A stretch of 64,000 nt of DNA from NCBI RefSeq assembly GCF_000817785.2, contig NZ_JTCM02000005.1:1-64000 (forward strand). The letters run 5' to 3'. The stretch is from Hassallia byssoidea VB512170. Lineage in GTDB: Bacteria; Cyanobacteriota; Cyanobacteriia; Cyanobacteriales; Nostocaceae. The notes beneath the pieces are model-generated. The model did no database searches. It was not told where the DNA came from and was given only the letters and a program-made list of their open reading frames with translations. The position numbers were made by a program, and so were the translations under genes. Shown one piece after another: positions 26,021 through 35,226 of this stretch (its first letter is position 1; every line of letters begins with the position of its first letter).

Positions 26021-27037
26021 ATGGCTATCAGAAACCAAGGTAAAACAACTGCCCTTCAAGAACAAACACAAGAAACTCAAAATCCCAGTCAAGATAACAG
26101 CGAACAAACACAAGAAACTCAAAATCCCAGTCAAGATAACAGCGAACAAAGAAAATCTGCACTCTCTAAATTCGCCAGCCCTGAATATAACGCTCCCATC
26201 AGCAATATCTGCATTTGTCAGGTAATTAACCACATGGAGGCTGAAAAGGTTGGCTTATTTATCAAGGACAAGCAGCTAATAGGAATAGATTGGAAAGGAA
26301 GCGAACCTACCCACAAGCATACTTTCTCTTCAGGCACACCAGAAATGGGAGTACTGCTGCAATCTCCTCGCCTGCACATCCTTGACATATCTCCTAGATA
26401 TATTGAGACACGAGATGAAGGAGAAATCATTGGCATCTACGAATCGCCTAACGGGTACGACATGTACCAAACCCTCGGTAAGGACAAAGTAGTATTAAGA
26501 CGGTTTTACTTCATCTATCTAGTTGATGAGAAGAATCAAAACCTGCACGCAAAGCCTATCGTCCTTTCTATTAAAGGAATCGCTTCTAGCAAATTCGGCG
26601 AAGCATACAAACAATTCCAGCGCGAGTTAGAAGTTGCATTTGCCAAATACATGGGATCGTCTGTTGCGGAGAAATGTACAGAATTCCACCGCTTAGGAAT
26701 CTTCCAGCCAACATTTATTCCATCCCACGAACCAAAGGATGCACCTAATCCAAAGGACAAATCCTGGGTTGCTGTAGTCGATTCTTACAAGTCACCAAAA
26801 CCAGATGGTAGCGATTTTCTAGAATTCTTCTCAGAGGAGAAAGAAGCCGAGTTCGAGACGCTTATACAGGCTAATCCTGAATTCTCTCACAGAATTGGCA
26901 AAACCTCTGCTGTCGTCGCCGAACACCACCGCCTAGTAGGGGTTAGTCACGAGATGAATGCATTACCAAGCGCACCTGTACATCATACTGCTGCACTAGT
27001 TACCACCAACAGCAAGATGGAAGATTTGCCTTACTAA
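26021..27037 (+). CDS. Conserved cyanobacterial protein (DUF5895-like) with SSB-like C-terminal tip
   Basis: I recall similar cyanobacterial proteins labelled DUF5895, but this is from memory. The 338-aa protein begins with a low-complexity region containing two copies of a 14-residue unit (EQTQETQNPSQDNS). A folded middle (PISNICICQVINHMEAEKVGL, RYIETRDEGEIIGIYES) follows, and the end is KMEDLPY. That acidic, aromatic-proline tip resembles the SSB C-terminal peptide (DDIPF) that recruits replication proteins. It lies directly upstream of dnaN with a terminator between, so it is probably a single-strand DNA or replication accessory protein. Confidence 0.65.
   Translation: MAIRNQGKTTALQEQTQETQNPSQDNSEQTQETQNPSQDNSEQRKSALSKFASPEYNAPISNICICQVINHMEAEKVGLFIKDKQLIGIDWKGSEPTHKHTFSSGTPEMGVLLQSPRLHILDISPRYIETRDEGEIIGIYESPNGYDMYQTLGKDKVVLRRFYFIYLVDEKNQNLHAKPIVLSIKGIASSKFGEAYKQFQRELEVAFAKYMGSSVAEKCTEFHRLGIFQPTFIPSHEPKDAPNPKDKSWVAVVDSYKSPKPDGSDFLEFFSEEKEAEFETLIQANPEFSHRIGKTSAVVAEHHRLVGVSHEMNALPSAPVHHTAALVTTNSKMEDLPY
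26060..26143 (+). repeat. Perfect 42-bp tandem duplication
   Basis: Bases 26060-26101 and 26102-26143 are identical and encode the duplicated EQTQETQNPSQDNS. The copies have no differences, so the duplication is recent. Confidence 0.9.
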
Positions 27038-27046
27038 AAAACAGCT

Positions 27047-27072
27047 AGGGTGCTAATATTCAGCACCCTTTC
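27047..27072 (+). terminator. Rho-independent terminator
   Basis: AGGGTGCT pairs with AGCACCCT, followed by TTTC, between the DUF5895-like gene and dnaN. Confidence 0.65.
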
Positions 27073-27096
27073 AACCATTCATACCCACATTTGCAT

Positions 27097-28497
27097 ATGA
27101 AACTGACAATCGAACAAAGCACGCTACAAGAACTAATCGAAACCACCAAGAATGCCGTTGCTGCCAAACCAACTGATGTAATTCTTGGCAACCTATTAAT
27201 AACAGCATCCGCTGAAAGGAAGCTAACGGCGATTGGCACTAACCTTAATCTTTCGATAGAATCTACAATTGAAGCAAGCATTGAAAATGCCGGCAGTGCA
27301 GCCCTTCCCGCAAAATTACTAGTCGATACGGTTAGCAACCTTAAAGGGCAACTTACTATTGAAGTAAACAACCGTACCTGCGTAATACATCACTCTACGG
27401 GTAAATGTAGAATTCAAGGTGGCAATCCAGAGGAATTTCCCTCGCTACCAGAAAGTAGTAACGCAATAATAATTACCATTCCTTGTAAGAAATTACAAGC
27501 AGCAATGGATGCTACTCTCTACTGTAGTAGTAGCGACGAAACAAAACTGGTTTTGACTGGTGTCAACTTCCAGTTTCACAATACCTCTTGGCAGGCTGCG
27601 ACTACCGATGGACACAGACTAGCGCTAGTATCAGGATCGTTAGATACCGACTATCCAACTCCAATTGAATTTACCGTACCAGCCAAGAGTTTGGTAGAGT
27701 TAAATAAAATACTTGCCCAAACAGCAGAAAATAGTACTTGCGACATCCTGGTAGAGGAGAAAACCGTCAGATTTGTCCTAGCTAATGCCAAAATCACTTC
27801 CCGACTGCTCGAAGGTGACTATCCTCACATCAATAATTTAATCCCCAAATCATTCGCACACAAATTTACCCTAGAACGCAAAGCATTTGAAATGTCCCTC
27901 AAACGCATTGCTCACTTCACCGAAAGAAAACAGAAAATAGTCAAAATCGTTTGGGAAGTCAGCAACGGGCAAGCAACCTTATTTACTGAAGCTAGTGATA
28001 TTGGCGATGCGGTAGATTCACTGCTAATGAAGCCATACTCCAGTAGCACTGTTGATATCAATATCGGGTTGAATATTCAGTACTTGCAAGAGGCGTTACG
28101 ACACATCCTTACCGATGAGGTAATTATTCAGTGCAACAATTCCCTTCAGCCAGTAGTTATTTGTCCCGTAGGAGGACTACTCAACCAGCTATCACTAATT
28201 ATGCCTGTAGAAATCAAACAGGAATTCAGTTCAATTCCTACTACTAGTAAACAAACCCAAGAAAATGACACAGACAAGTTTTCTGAATCGTCAGAACCAA
28301 AGGGCATTCAGGAAAAGGAAGAACACCGCGCACAGTCTCCTGAACTACCTGATTTAACAAATGCTCAAGAAATAGAAGAACACTCGCCACCTGTGGAGGA
28401 AGCTCTAAATGATACTGCAACAGAACCAGAAACACCGACGCTAAATACCAGTTCTAAGTCACGCAAGCGTAATCAAAAACCAGTAGCAGCCGTTTAG
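27097..28497 (+). CDS. dnaN: DNA polymerase III beta sliding clamp, element-encoded, with long C-terminal tail
   Basis: ATG 27097 (MKLTIEQSTLQELIE) matches the usual beta start better than the TTG at 27091. Three clamp domains follow: ILGNLLITAS and LTAIGTNLNLSIEST in the first, ATTDGHRLALVSG in the second, and SLIMPV near the end of the third (about residue 370). The family normally ends there. Here about 95 extra residues rich in Glu, Pro, Ser and Asn follow and end in a basic KSRKRNQKP patch. The clamp encircles DNA and holds polymerases and other proteins through pentapeptides of the QLSLF type, which occur on several neighbours. Confidence 0.92.
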   Translation: MKLTIEQSTLQELIETTKNAVAAKPTDVILGNLLITASAERKLTAIGTNLNLSIESTIEASIENAGSAALPAKLLVDTVSNLKGQLTIEVNNRTCVIHHSTGKCRIQGGNPEEFPSLPESSNAIIITIPCKKLQAAMDATLYCSSSDETKLVLTGVNFQFHNTSWQAATTDGHRLALVSGSLDTDYPTPIEFTVPAKSLVELNKILAQTAENSTCDILVEEKTVRFVLANAKITSRLLEGDYPHINNLIPKSFAHKFTLERKAFEMSLKRIAHFTERKQKIVKIVWEVSNGQATLFTEASDIGDAVDSLLMKPYSSSTVDINIGLNIQYLQEALRHILTDEVIIQCNNSLQPVVICPVGGLLNQLSLIMPVEIKQEFSSIPTTSKQTQENDTDKFSESSEPKGIQEKEEHRAQSPELPDLTNAQEIEEHSPPVEEALNDTATEPETPTLNTSSKSRKRNQKPVAAV

Positions 28498-28507
28498 AAA
28501 TCTGCTG

Positions 28508-28528
28508 AGGGAGGAAGTAACCCTCCCT
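28508..28528 (+). terminator. Intercistronic hairpin after dnaN
   Basis: AGGGAGG pairs with CCTCCCT. An A-rich rather than T-rich tail follows, so it is probably not a full terminator. Confidence 0.4.
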
Positions 28529-28584
28529 TACAAAAAACCCGTGGAAAAATCACTTTGCTCAAAAACTACCACCCACATCAACAT

Positions 28585-29871
28585 ATGTATCAACCCATAC
28601 ACCTAAAATACCGTCCTGAAACCCTAGCAGATCTCATCGGACAAGAACACATCGTCCGTACCCTACACAATGCGATCGCTCAAAATAAAATTGCTCCTGC
28701 ATACCTATTTGCCGGTGCTAGAGGTACTGGCAAAACCAGCACTGCCCGCATCCTCGCCAAATCTCTCAATTGCCATTCCGCAAATTCTCCCACTACCCAA
28801 CCTTGCGGTAAATGCAACTCTTGCCGTGCGATCGCACTCTCAAATTCACTTGATGTAACCGAACTAGACGCCGCCAGTAAGTCTGGTGTGGACTCGACGA
28901 GGGACATCATTGAAAAACTAGGGTTTGCGACTGTCGAAAGCAGGTACAAAATTGTCATAATCGACGAATGCCATGCTCTATCATCTGCTGCGTGGCAAAG
29001 CTTGCTCAAAACAATCGAACAACCCCCAGCACACGTAGTATTCATCCTTTGCACTACGGAGGCGCACAAAGTTCCAGATACAATTAGCTCTCGCAGTCAC
29101 TGGTTCGATTTTCATACACCCAGTATCCAAACTATTGTCTTCCATCTGGCACTAATTGCCGAAAAAGAAGGAATCAAGGTTACAGAAAGCGCCCTCCGTA
29201 CTATTGCACGGAGTAAAAACAAACATATGCGTGACTGTCAAACCCTACTCGATCAACTTAGTAACCTCGACACTGAAATTACCGCCAACTGGGTTTGGGA
29301 AATTACAGGTTTAATTCCAGAATACGATTTATTAACAATTCTAGAAAACCTTGGTCGAGGTAACGCAATCAACAGTATCAAAATCCTTAAAAGCAATTAT
29401 GAATTTGGAAAAAGCCCCTTCAATATCTACACTGACTTAGTTAGGATATTCAAAGATTTACTAATTGCCAAAGCTAGTGGGGGCGAAAACCTCACTGAAA
29501 GAGAAGATGATACTTGGAAAGAACTAGTAAATATTGCTTGCACTTGGGAGATTAAACACATCCAGTCAGCAATCAGCTTAGTTAGTTCAAAATATACGCT
29601 TATGCGAGATAACCTCGCTCACCTGTGGCTAGAAACTACACTGATAGAACTTGCTCAAATCATGGAAACAAAGACAAAAGAACAACCCTGGGCTAATTGG
29701 AAAACAATCCAAGACGCGATAAATTGGAGTAAGGAACAACTCCCACATTTATCCCAATCTGAACTCGAAGTACACTGGAACAATCTTACTCCCATTAATG
29801 GTAAAAAAGCACCTGCATGGGTACAACTGGTGCAAAAGCTTCAGATAGAATCTCGATTACAAACCGCCTAG
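28585..29871 (+). CDS. dnaX: DNA polymerase III gamma/tau-like clamp-loader ATPase
   Basis: ATG 28585 (MYQPIHLKYRPETLADLIGQ) matches the DnaX start exactly; a TTG ten codons earlier is less likely. GARGTGKT (44-51) is Walker A. Cysteines at about 65, 74, 77 and 80 (CGKCNSC) form the DnaX zinc site, IIDECHALS (D127, E128) is Walker B, and CTTEAHKVPDTISSR holds sensor 1 and the SRC-like arginine finger. At 428 aa it is gamma-sized, without the long tau tail. With the delta- and delta-prime-like genes at 35227 and 36192 it would form a complete loader for the local clamp. Confidence 0.9.
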   Translation: MYQPIHLKYRPETLADLIGQEHIVRTLHNAIAQNKIAPAYLFAGARGTGKTSTARILAKSLNCHSANSPTTQPCGKCNSCRAIALSNSLDVTELDAASKSGVDSTRDIIEKLGFATVESRYKIVIIDECHALSSAAWQSLLKTIEQPPAHVVFILCTTEAHKVPDTISSRSHWFDFHTPSIQTIVFHLALIAEKEGIKVTESALRTIARSKNKHMRDCQTLLDQLSNLDTEITANWVWEITGLIPEYDLLTILENLGRGNAINSIKILKSNYEFGKSPFNIYTDLVRIFKDLLIAKASGGENLTEREDDTWKELVNIACTWEIKHIQSAISLVSSKYTLMRDNLAHLWLETTLIELAQIMETKTKEQPWANWKTIQDAINWSKEQLPHLSQSELEVHWNNLTPINGKKAPAWVQLVQKLQIESRLQTA

Positions 29872-29904
29872 TTCAAATGTTCATCACTTTATAAAGACAC
29901 TCAC

Positions 29905-29940
29905 TTTCCCCAAATAAAAACTTTGGGGAAAAATTTTTAT
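29905..29940 (+). terminator. Rho-independent terminator
   Basis: TTTCCCCAAA pairs with TTTGGGGAAA, followed by AATTTTT, just after dnaX. Confidence 0.8.
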
Positions 29941-30170
29941 TAAATAAAAAAAATCCTAGTCAATGTATAAGATTACATATAAACAACGTGAGTTCGACGG
30001 GGTAGTTGACTGTGGTAGCAGGTTTTGGCTTCAATTGCTGGAAGTAGGCGATCGCCTAAAAGCATAACCAGCAAGGGCTAAATACTAAAATTTGCATAAA
30101 AAAAGAAAAGATTATTAACAACTAAGCTGCGCTACGCGCCTTATTAAATAGTAAATACTAGAAAATAGCC

Positions 30171-30626
30171 ATGATAATACGTAACGGCTCTTATGTCTGG
30201 TTTTGTGCTGGACAAACAGAAAGAGAAGGGATTGTAACTTCCATCAAACCATTACCACATCAGATGATTGCATACCAAATCGATGGACAATGGTATAGCG
30301 ATCCCCACTTTATACCCATAAACCAGGAAGTACAACCAACAATTGCTAAAAGTTCAGCAATAGTACAGGTACAAAAAACAATAATCGAACTACAATCGAT
30401 TGTTCAATTATATGGAGGATTTAGTAACAGAAAAATTCACAGCCTTTGGTTAACTGATGCTCCACTACATGTATTAAAGCATATCTTTAACTGCAACCTT
30501 TGGGACAGTATTTCACCCAACAAACTATCAGATATTCTACACGAATTAATTCTCTACGGTTATGAAGTTAGAATACTTGCCGCTAAGAAGGAAACTATAC
30601 CCCCAATCGAATGGATTGAGCAATAG
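30171..30626 (+). CDS. Hypothetical 151-aa protein
   Basis: The N-terminal 45 residues look like a small beta-barrel (YVWFCAGQTEREGIVTSI, YQIDGQWYSDPHF). The rest is helical (VQKTIIELQSIVQLYGGF, LSDILHELILYGYEVRI). No family is recognised. It lies between dnaX and the family B polymerase gene on the same strand, about 300 bp after a terminator, and is probably part of the replication set. Confidence 0.6.
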   Translation: MIIRNGSYVWFCAGQTEREGIVTSIKPLPHQMIAYQIDGQWYSDPHFIPINQEVQPTIAKSSAIVQVQKTIIELQSIVQLYGGFSNRKIHSLWLTDAPLHVLKHIFNCNLWDSISPNKLSDILHELILYGYEVRILAAKKETIPPIEWIEQ

Positions 30627-30864
30627 CGAAATTACGATGGAGTAACTATCACGCTCTGCACATTGTATCTAAATCATCCAAAAGCTGGTGGTATTGGGAT
30701 TCGGGTCGAGGGTGCAACACTGGCATAATTTTCCGCACGTCAACTTAATATTTAAGAATGCTGTCTACCCATAATCACTATTGGGTAGCGGCAACTGCGC
30801 TGAAATCAAGCCTGACTACAACAGAGTTTAACAACTGGCATTCTGGAAGTATCTGATTAAAATT

Positions 30865-31785
30865 ATGTCAGTTAAAGCAATTAGCCTTCGTACAGGACTT
30901 TTATTACCAGCAGCAATCGCAGATTTCGATACGTATATTGACGAATTACCACGATGCTCCAAATGTTTCGGCGAGTTATGCCTTGCCAAGGGTGAAAAAA
31001 TGCCGCCTTACTGGAGACATTTTCCAGGCGTAGGAAATGAATGTCCGGATAAATCAGAAATTAGCGGAGTTATTTATCACAAACCTAAAACATTAGACCG
31101 CAAGCAAACCCTTGCACTATTTAAAAAACGTTTTCTCGAAATTTTAGATATAGCAATTAATGGCACACTGACTATTGATGGACCATTCGCCAGTAGACAA
31201 TTATCAGAACAGGTTAAGGGAAGTTCAGTTCAATGCAGTAATGGAATAGCGCATTTTAACGACTGTCTGCTAGAAATTGACAGATTTAGAAAAAACCTTG
31301 ACTGTATTCTAGTAGTTGCCTCTAGCTGTGCCAAAAATTTATACAGCAATGACTCAATTAACTCTTGGGAAGTACCAGAAGCAGAAAAAATCCAAATGCT
31401 AGAAATAACAATTGCTTACAAACAAACTCATGAGCGTTGTGTAGATGAAGCGTGCAAATATATATTCAGTAATGGTAGGCAAGACCTCCTCAAAGAATTA
31501 GTAGCCTTTGCTTGGCTGGAATACAATTCAAAGCTTAAAAACACTTACAATCAATTAAAAGTATGCGAATTTCCAGTATGGCTGCTAACAGCAACAACAT
31601 CAATATTAGCAGCAGTACCCTGGTACAGGATTATGACTGCACTATTAGAAGAAAAAGAACCGTTAGTTCAGCCGCTTTCAATCTTCGCACTTCCTAATAA
31701 TCTGGACATCATTTTTGAGGTATTTTTACCAACAAAAAAACTCCATACTAAACCACAAGGATTCATGCCAAAGAAAAGTAAGTAA
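30865..31785 (+). CDS. Protein with CoiA-like N-terminal zinc motif
   Basis: Near residue 32, CSKCFGELCLAKGEK, then HFPGVGNECPD, resembles the short zinc-binding element at the start of CoiA-type competence nucleases (C-x-x-C...H-F...C-P). The remaining 250 residues are mostly helical and contain KRFLEILDIAI, TIAYKQTHERCVDEA and WLEYNSKLKNTYNQ. I do not see a clear nuclease site. It ends 21 bp before the polymerase gene, so it is probably co-transcribed with it. Confidence 0.45.
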   Translation: MSVKAISLRTGLLLPAAIADFDTYIDELPRCSKCFGELCLAKGEKMPPYWRHFPGVGNECPDKSEISGVIYHKPKTLDRKQTLALFKKRFLEILDIAINGTLTIDGPFASRQLSEQVKGSSVQCSNGIAHFNDCLLEIDRFRKNLDCILVVASSCAKNLYSNDSINSWEVPEAEKIQMLEITIAYKQTHERCVDEACKYIFSNGRQDLLKELVAFAWLEYNSKLKNTYNQLKVCEFPVWLLTATTSILAAVPWYRIMTALLEEKEPLVQPLSIFALPNNLDIIFEVFLPTKKLHTKPQGFMPKKSK

Positions 31786-31806
31786 TTCTGTAAAGTTTAG
31801 TAAATT

Positions 31807-33624
31807 ATGAATTACAACCACCGAGATTTTATTACCAAATCAGGTAATAAAATCATCGTTGATGAGGAAAGGCTCGACATATTCTGGCCAGATACCACCC
31901 CAATACCTGAGTGGCATCCCACGGTAAATATTGCCCCGTACTCTAGCCTCAAAACTCTGGTAGTCGATATTGAGACGGCAGGGATAAACCCAAGAGAAAA
32001 TCGGATCTATGCAATTGGCTGCCTGAGCGAGATAGGGGAAATTGTCATCTTTATGGATCAAGCCGAAAGCAAAATCCTCCAGCAGTTTCTCCTCCACCTA
32101 GAAGCAAGCAAACCAGAAGTAATTTACACCTACAACGGAACAGAATTTGACCTACCGTTTATTATCACCCGCTGCGAGTTACACGGCATTCCTCATCCAT
32201 TTAGAATTGCATCTAAGACACGAATCATCCGAACTGCCCTTGTACGCGGCGAACCACTGGAGATTCGAGAGGTATTCATCCGCAACTGCCAGCACGTAGA
32301 TATCTTTATCTGCGTTCTTAGGTGGGATTTTGTCGCTAAACAACTTACTAACGGGCGATCGCTTAAACAAGTGGTACTAGAAATGAGATTGCGTTCCCTT
32401 GGGCGACTGGTTCTCCCCTACGAGGAAATTCTCGCTTGCTGGAAAGCAGGTTCCGGTAGTAGGGGATGGCAGAAAATTAAGGAGTATCTTACCTACGACC
32501 TACAAGATACTCAACTTATAGCCAACAGGCTTGTGCCCTCATATTACTATGAAACAATGATTGTACCGGGCATGAACCTCCAGCAGTTAGCTCTCGCGGG
32601 TAACGGTACAAAGTGGGAAAGAATTTTTGAGCATTACTATCCTGGATATAAACCCAAACCTGATCGCAAGTACAAATTTCAAGGAGGTTGTGCTTACTCC
32701 ATTCCAGGACTCTATAAAAAGGTTGGATACATCGATATCAGTTCCATGTACCCCAGAACCATATTGTCGAAAGGGATTGTCTCTCGTAAAGATACAAAGC
32801 GAATCGGCTTGAGCATCTTGCAATATTTGGTAAATGAGAAATCTCGGTTGGAAAAACTTGCCGCAGCCGGAGATATCGTTGCCAAGGAAAAAAGAGAATC
32901 CACTAAAGTTTTGGCTAATTCTCAGTTTGGATTCTTCGGAACATCTGAACTTGCCTTCAACGATATGGAAGCAGCCGCCCTGGTAACAGCTTACGGTAGG
33001 CGCATCCTACAATTCATGATTGAGGTAATCAATCAAGCTGGTGCAACCCCTGTAGAAGTCGATACTGACGGGGTGTTCTTTACTCACCCCAACCCAGAAA
33101 AAGTATACACCACACTTCAATCTCAATTACCCAGAGGGATAATCGTCAAGCTAGAGTTTATTGCAGAAGCGATGTTCATTCCCCAGAGGGGAACTAAGAA
33201 CTATTTGTTATGGCTGAAAGATAACAGGATTATCCGCAAAGGTAGTTGGAGAAGCCGTTCTCGCTCAAATCTAGAGAAAGAATTCCCTGTTGAATACTTA
33301 ACTTACTTAATCCAAAACCAATTCACAGCAGAGTCATATTTCAAAGAAGTAAAATCACAGATTTTATCGGGAAAATACCCTGTAGAAAAACTCGCCATCA
33401 CTCGCAAGATTCGTGAGGGTGAAAAGGAACTTCTCAAACTAGGAAAACCCGGAGATGTCGTAACTTCCTATTACGGTATCAGAGGTATAACAAATATCAC
33501 TAGTAATGATAAATATTCACCTCTACACTATCTTAACCTGATCGAGCACTCGCGGTCAGAAATCCTCAAGATAGCTGCTCCCGAAATACTAGAAACCAAC
33601 AAGCGTCAATTATCTCTGTTCTAA
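31807..33624 (+). CDS. Compact family B DNA polymerase with 3'-5' exonuclease and C-terminal clamp-binding peptide
   Basis: At 605 aa this is short for a family B polymerase but has all core motifs. Exonuclease: VVDIETAG (D54, E56), YNGTEFDLPF, YDLQDTQL. Polymerase: YIDISSMYP (motif A, D310), TKVLANSQFGFFG (motif B, K367, N371) and VDTDGVFF (motif C, D419, D421). The protein ends KRQLSLF, an exact match to the beta-clamp consensus. So a B-type polymerase appears adapted to a bacterial sliding clamp. It is probably the element's replicative or repair polymerase. No protein-priming terminal-protein insertion is obvious. Confidence 0.88.
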   Translation: MNYNHRDFITKSGNKIIVDEERLDIFWPDTTPIPEWHPTVNIAPYSSLKTLVVDIETAGINPRENRIYAIGCLSEIGEIVIFMDQAESKILQQFLLHLEASKPEVIYTYNGTEFDLPFIITRCELHGIPHPFRIASKTRIIRTALVRGEPLEIREVFIRNCQHVDIFICVLRWDFVAKQLTNGRSLKQVVLEMRLRSLGRLVLPYEEILACWKAGSGSRGWQKIKEYLTYDLQDTQLIANRLVPSYYYETMIVPGMNLQQLALAGNGTKWERIFEHYYPGYKPKPDRKYKFQGGCAYSIPGLYKKVGYIDISSMYPRTILSKGIVSRKDTKRIGLSILQYLVNEKSRLEKLAAAGDIVAKEKRESTKVLANSQFGFFGTSELAFNDMEAAALVTAYGRRILQFMIEVINQAGATPVEVDTDGVFFTHPNPEKVYTTLQSQLPRGIIVKLEFIAEAMFIPQRGTKNYLLWLKDNRIIRKGSWRSRSRSNLEKEFPVEYLTYLIQNQFTAESYFKEVKSQILSGKYPVEKLAITRKIREGEKELLKLGKPGDVVTSYYGIRGITNITSNDKYSPLHYLNLIEHSRSEILKIAAPEILETNKRQLSLF

Positions 33625-33631
33625 AGAACCA

Positions 33632-33669
33632 AACCCCTATCAATCATTAATTAACTGATTGGTGGGGTT
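33632..33669 (+). terminator. Hairpin after the polymerase gene
   Basis: AACCCC and ATCAATCA pair with TGATTG and GGGGTT with one bulge, followed by ATTACT. It is stable, but the T tract is weak. Confidence 0.5.
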
Positions 33670-33696
33670 ATTACTCATTAATGTAAAGACAATTAA

Positions 33697-34425
33697 ATGA
33701 AAAATAAATCATCAGATCGTAAGCCCAGGCTCAACAAAAAACAGCGAGCTTGGGTAAACTCGTTCGTTTCGTCCCATCCAAACGCTAGAGTTAGAAATAT
33801 CTACGACAGTTTGGATGGCGATCGCGTAGTTGAAATCGAGTGGTGGGAAAACACAAACCCGGTGATACTAGATGAGCACACCCATATACGAGGAAGAATA
33901 TCCTATCAAATACGAGTCAAACTACGAAAGTTTGGAGACGTCAGGAAAACGGCAGAATTCTCGTACCGCATTACCCCACCGGAGAAACAAACGGTATCTT
34001 ACCGCTTAACTGGTCAACTCTGCTTGGAACTTCCTCAATTTTACAGGGTTATGGAGCCGACTAACCCTGTCATTGTCAAACCCAAACAAAAAGCCAAAAC
34101 CGCTAAAAAAGTTAAGAAGTTTGTCCAGCAAACTCTTCCTTTATCGGGAATTACCGCCCAACTCAACGCCATAAACCTTCAGGAGGGAGGAGTAGCCCTA
34201 TCAGAACAGGAACTGCTGCTAGAGACAATCTCACATCCGGACTTGAACACAGTTCAAGAAGTTAAACTTCCAGCAGCCATCATCAAAATCCTCAAAGAGA
34301 AGAAAGCAAGCCTAAAAGAATCTGAGACTGCCATATCACTTTATCAAGTAGCGGGACCAACTTGCGTTTTAGAGTATCTACAACAGCTAGACTCTTGGCG
34401 CAAATATTTAAGCACCTACCAGTAG
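33697..34425 (+). CDS. Hypothetical 242-aa basic protein
   Basis: No family is recognised. The N-terminal half (KKQRAWVNSFVSSHP, VVEIEWWENTNPVI, RISYQIRVKLRKFG) looks like a beta-rich domain. A lysine-rich linker (KPKQKAKTAKKVKKF) leads to VQQTLPLSG, a possible weak clamp-binding motif. The C-terminal 80 residues are helical. Composition suggests nucleic-acid contact. It lies between polymerase and clamp-loader genes. Confidence 0.6.
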   Translation: MKNKSSDRKPRLNKKQRAWVNSFVSSHPNARVRNIYDSLDGDRVVEIEWWENTNPVILDEHTHIRGRISYQIRVKLRKFGDVRKTAEFSYRITPPEKQTVSYRLTGQLCLELPQFYRVMEPTNPVIVKPKQKAKTAKKVKKFVQQTLPLSGITAQLNAINLQEGGVALSEQELLLETISHPDLNTVQEVKLPAAIIKILKEKKASLKESETAISLYQVAGPTCVLEYLQQLDSWRKYLSTYQ

Positions 34426-34518
34426 AAAGCCACACTACCAAAAATAAATAAATTGGATTGCCACCGACTATTTTTCAGTTTGTGGCAGTCTCTCAAGCAC
34501 TAAAAAAAGCCATTCAAA

Positions 34519-34845
34519 ATGGTTCAAAAGCGCCCAAAGGCTATATTACCGACGCTACGCGCAACTCCTATAAATAATAGGGGAACAGGTTTTATGCCTT
34601 CACAAATCAAAAATTTAAATAAACTAGAACGCATTCTAAGAAGCTTCGGCATAGACATAAGACCGAGGCAAACAGCTAGAGGAGAAATATTACTACCTCT
34701 AATTTACCAGGGAAATGGCTTCAGTTGTATGTTAACCTGCGTCGGAGGTGAAAAAACTGCATTGTGGCGCGGCAGTTGCAGCCAAAGAATTAAAAACCGA
34801 ATTGAAGAACATTTTCAAGCTTTTCTAGCAGTAGATAGTTTGTAA
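34519..34845 (+). CDS. Hypothetical 108-aa protein
   Basis: A small basic protein: LRSFGIDIRPRQTARGEILLPLIYQGNGFSC. The first 25 residues may not be translated, since ATG 34594 (MPSQIKNLNKLERIL) also fits. A clear terminator follows at 34855. No family is recognised. Confidence 0.5.
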   Translation: MVQKRPKAILPTLRATPINNRGTGFMPSQIKNLNKLERILRSFGIDIRPRQTARGEILLPLIYQGNGFSCMLTCVGGEKTALWRGSCSQRIKNRIEEHFQAFLAVDSL

Positions 34846-34854
34846 TGTCAAAAG

Positions 34855-34889
34855 AACAGTACCCTGATTTGTCTGGGTATTGTTTTTTT
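34855..34889 (+). terminator. Rho-independent terminator
   Basis: AACAGTACCC pairs with GGGTATTGTT (one mismatch), followed by a run of T. Confidence 0.8.
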
Positions 34890-34942
34890 ATCCCACCCTT
34901 TTGGTTTACGCCTTCTAATTAGAAAAAGAAAGACTACCAATA

Positions 34943-35140
34943 TTGTTCCTACCCGCCCTTTCAAAGTTTAACCAAAGCATAACACCACTTACCCGAAACT
35001 ATATCCAGTGGATGGAACGCAAAGAATGGCAAATCATAATTAAACTAGATAACCAATTAGAAGTTATCAATCCAAAAGGAGAAATAGTATTCCGAATGCT
35101 ACTAGATTGCACTCGCTCTCATTTACCAGTTACCACATAA
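34943..35140 (+). CDS. Possible 65-aa protein
   Basis: A short frame starting with TTG at 34943 or ATG 35012 (MERKEWQIIIKLDNQLEV). It ends in SHLPVTT just before the delta-like gene. The second half looks like a small beta-hairpin. Without homologs this is only a candidate gene. Confidence 0.3.
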   Translation: MFLPALSKFNQSITPLTRNYIQWMERKEWQIIIKLDNQLEVINPKGEIVFRMLLDCTRSHLPVTT

Positions 35141-35226
35141 ACTGGTAAGTGGATAATCGTCCCAATTTAAATCACCACTCATCGCTAACACAATTTCAAA
35201 TCGAAGTTCTGTTAATTAAACAAGCG

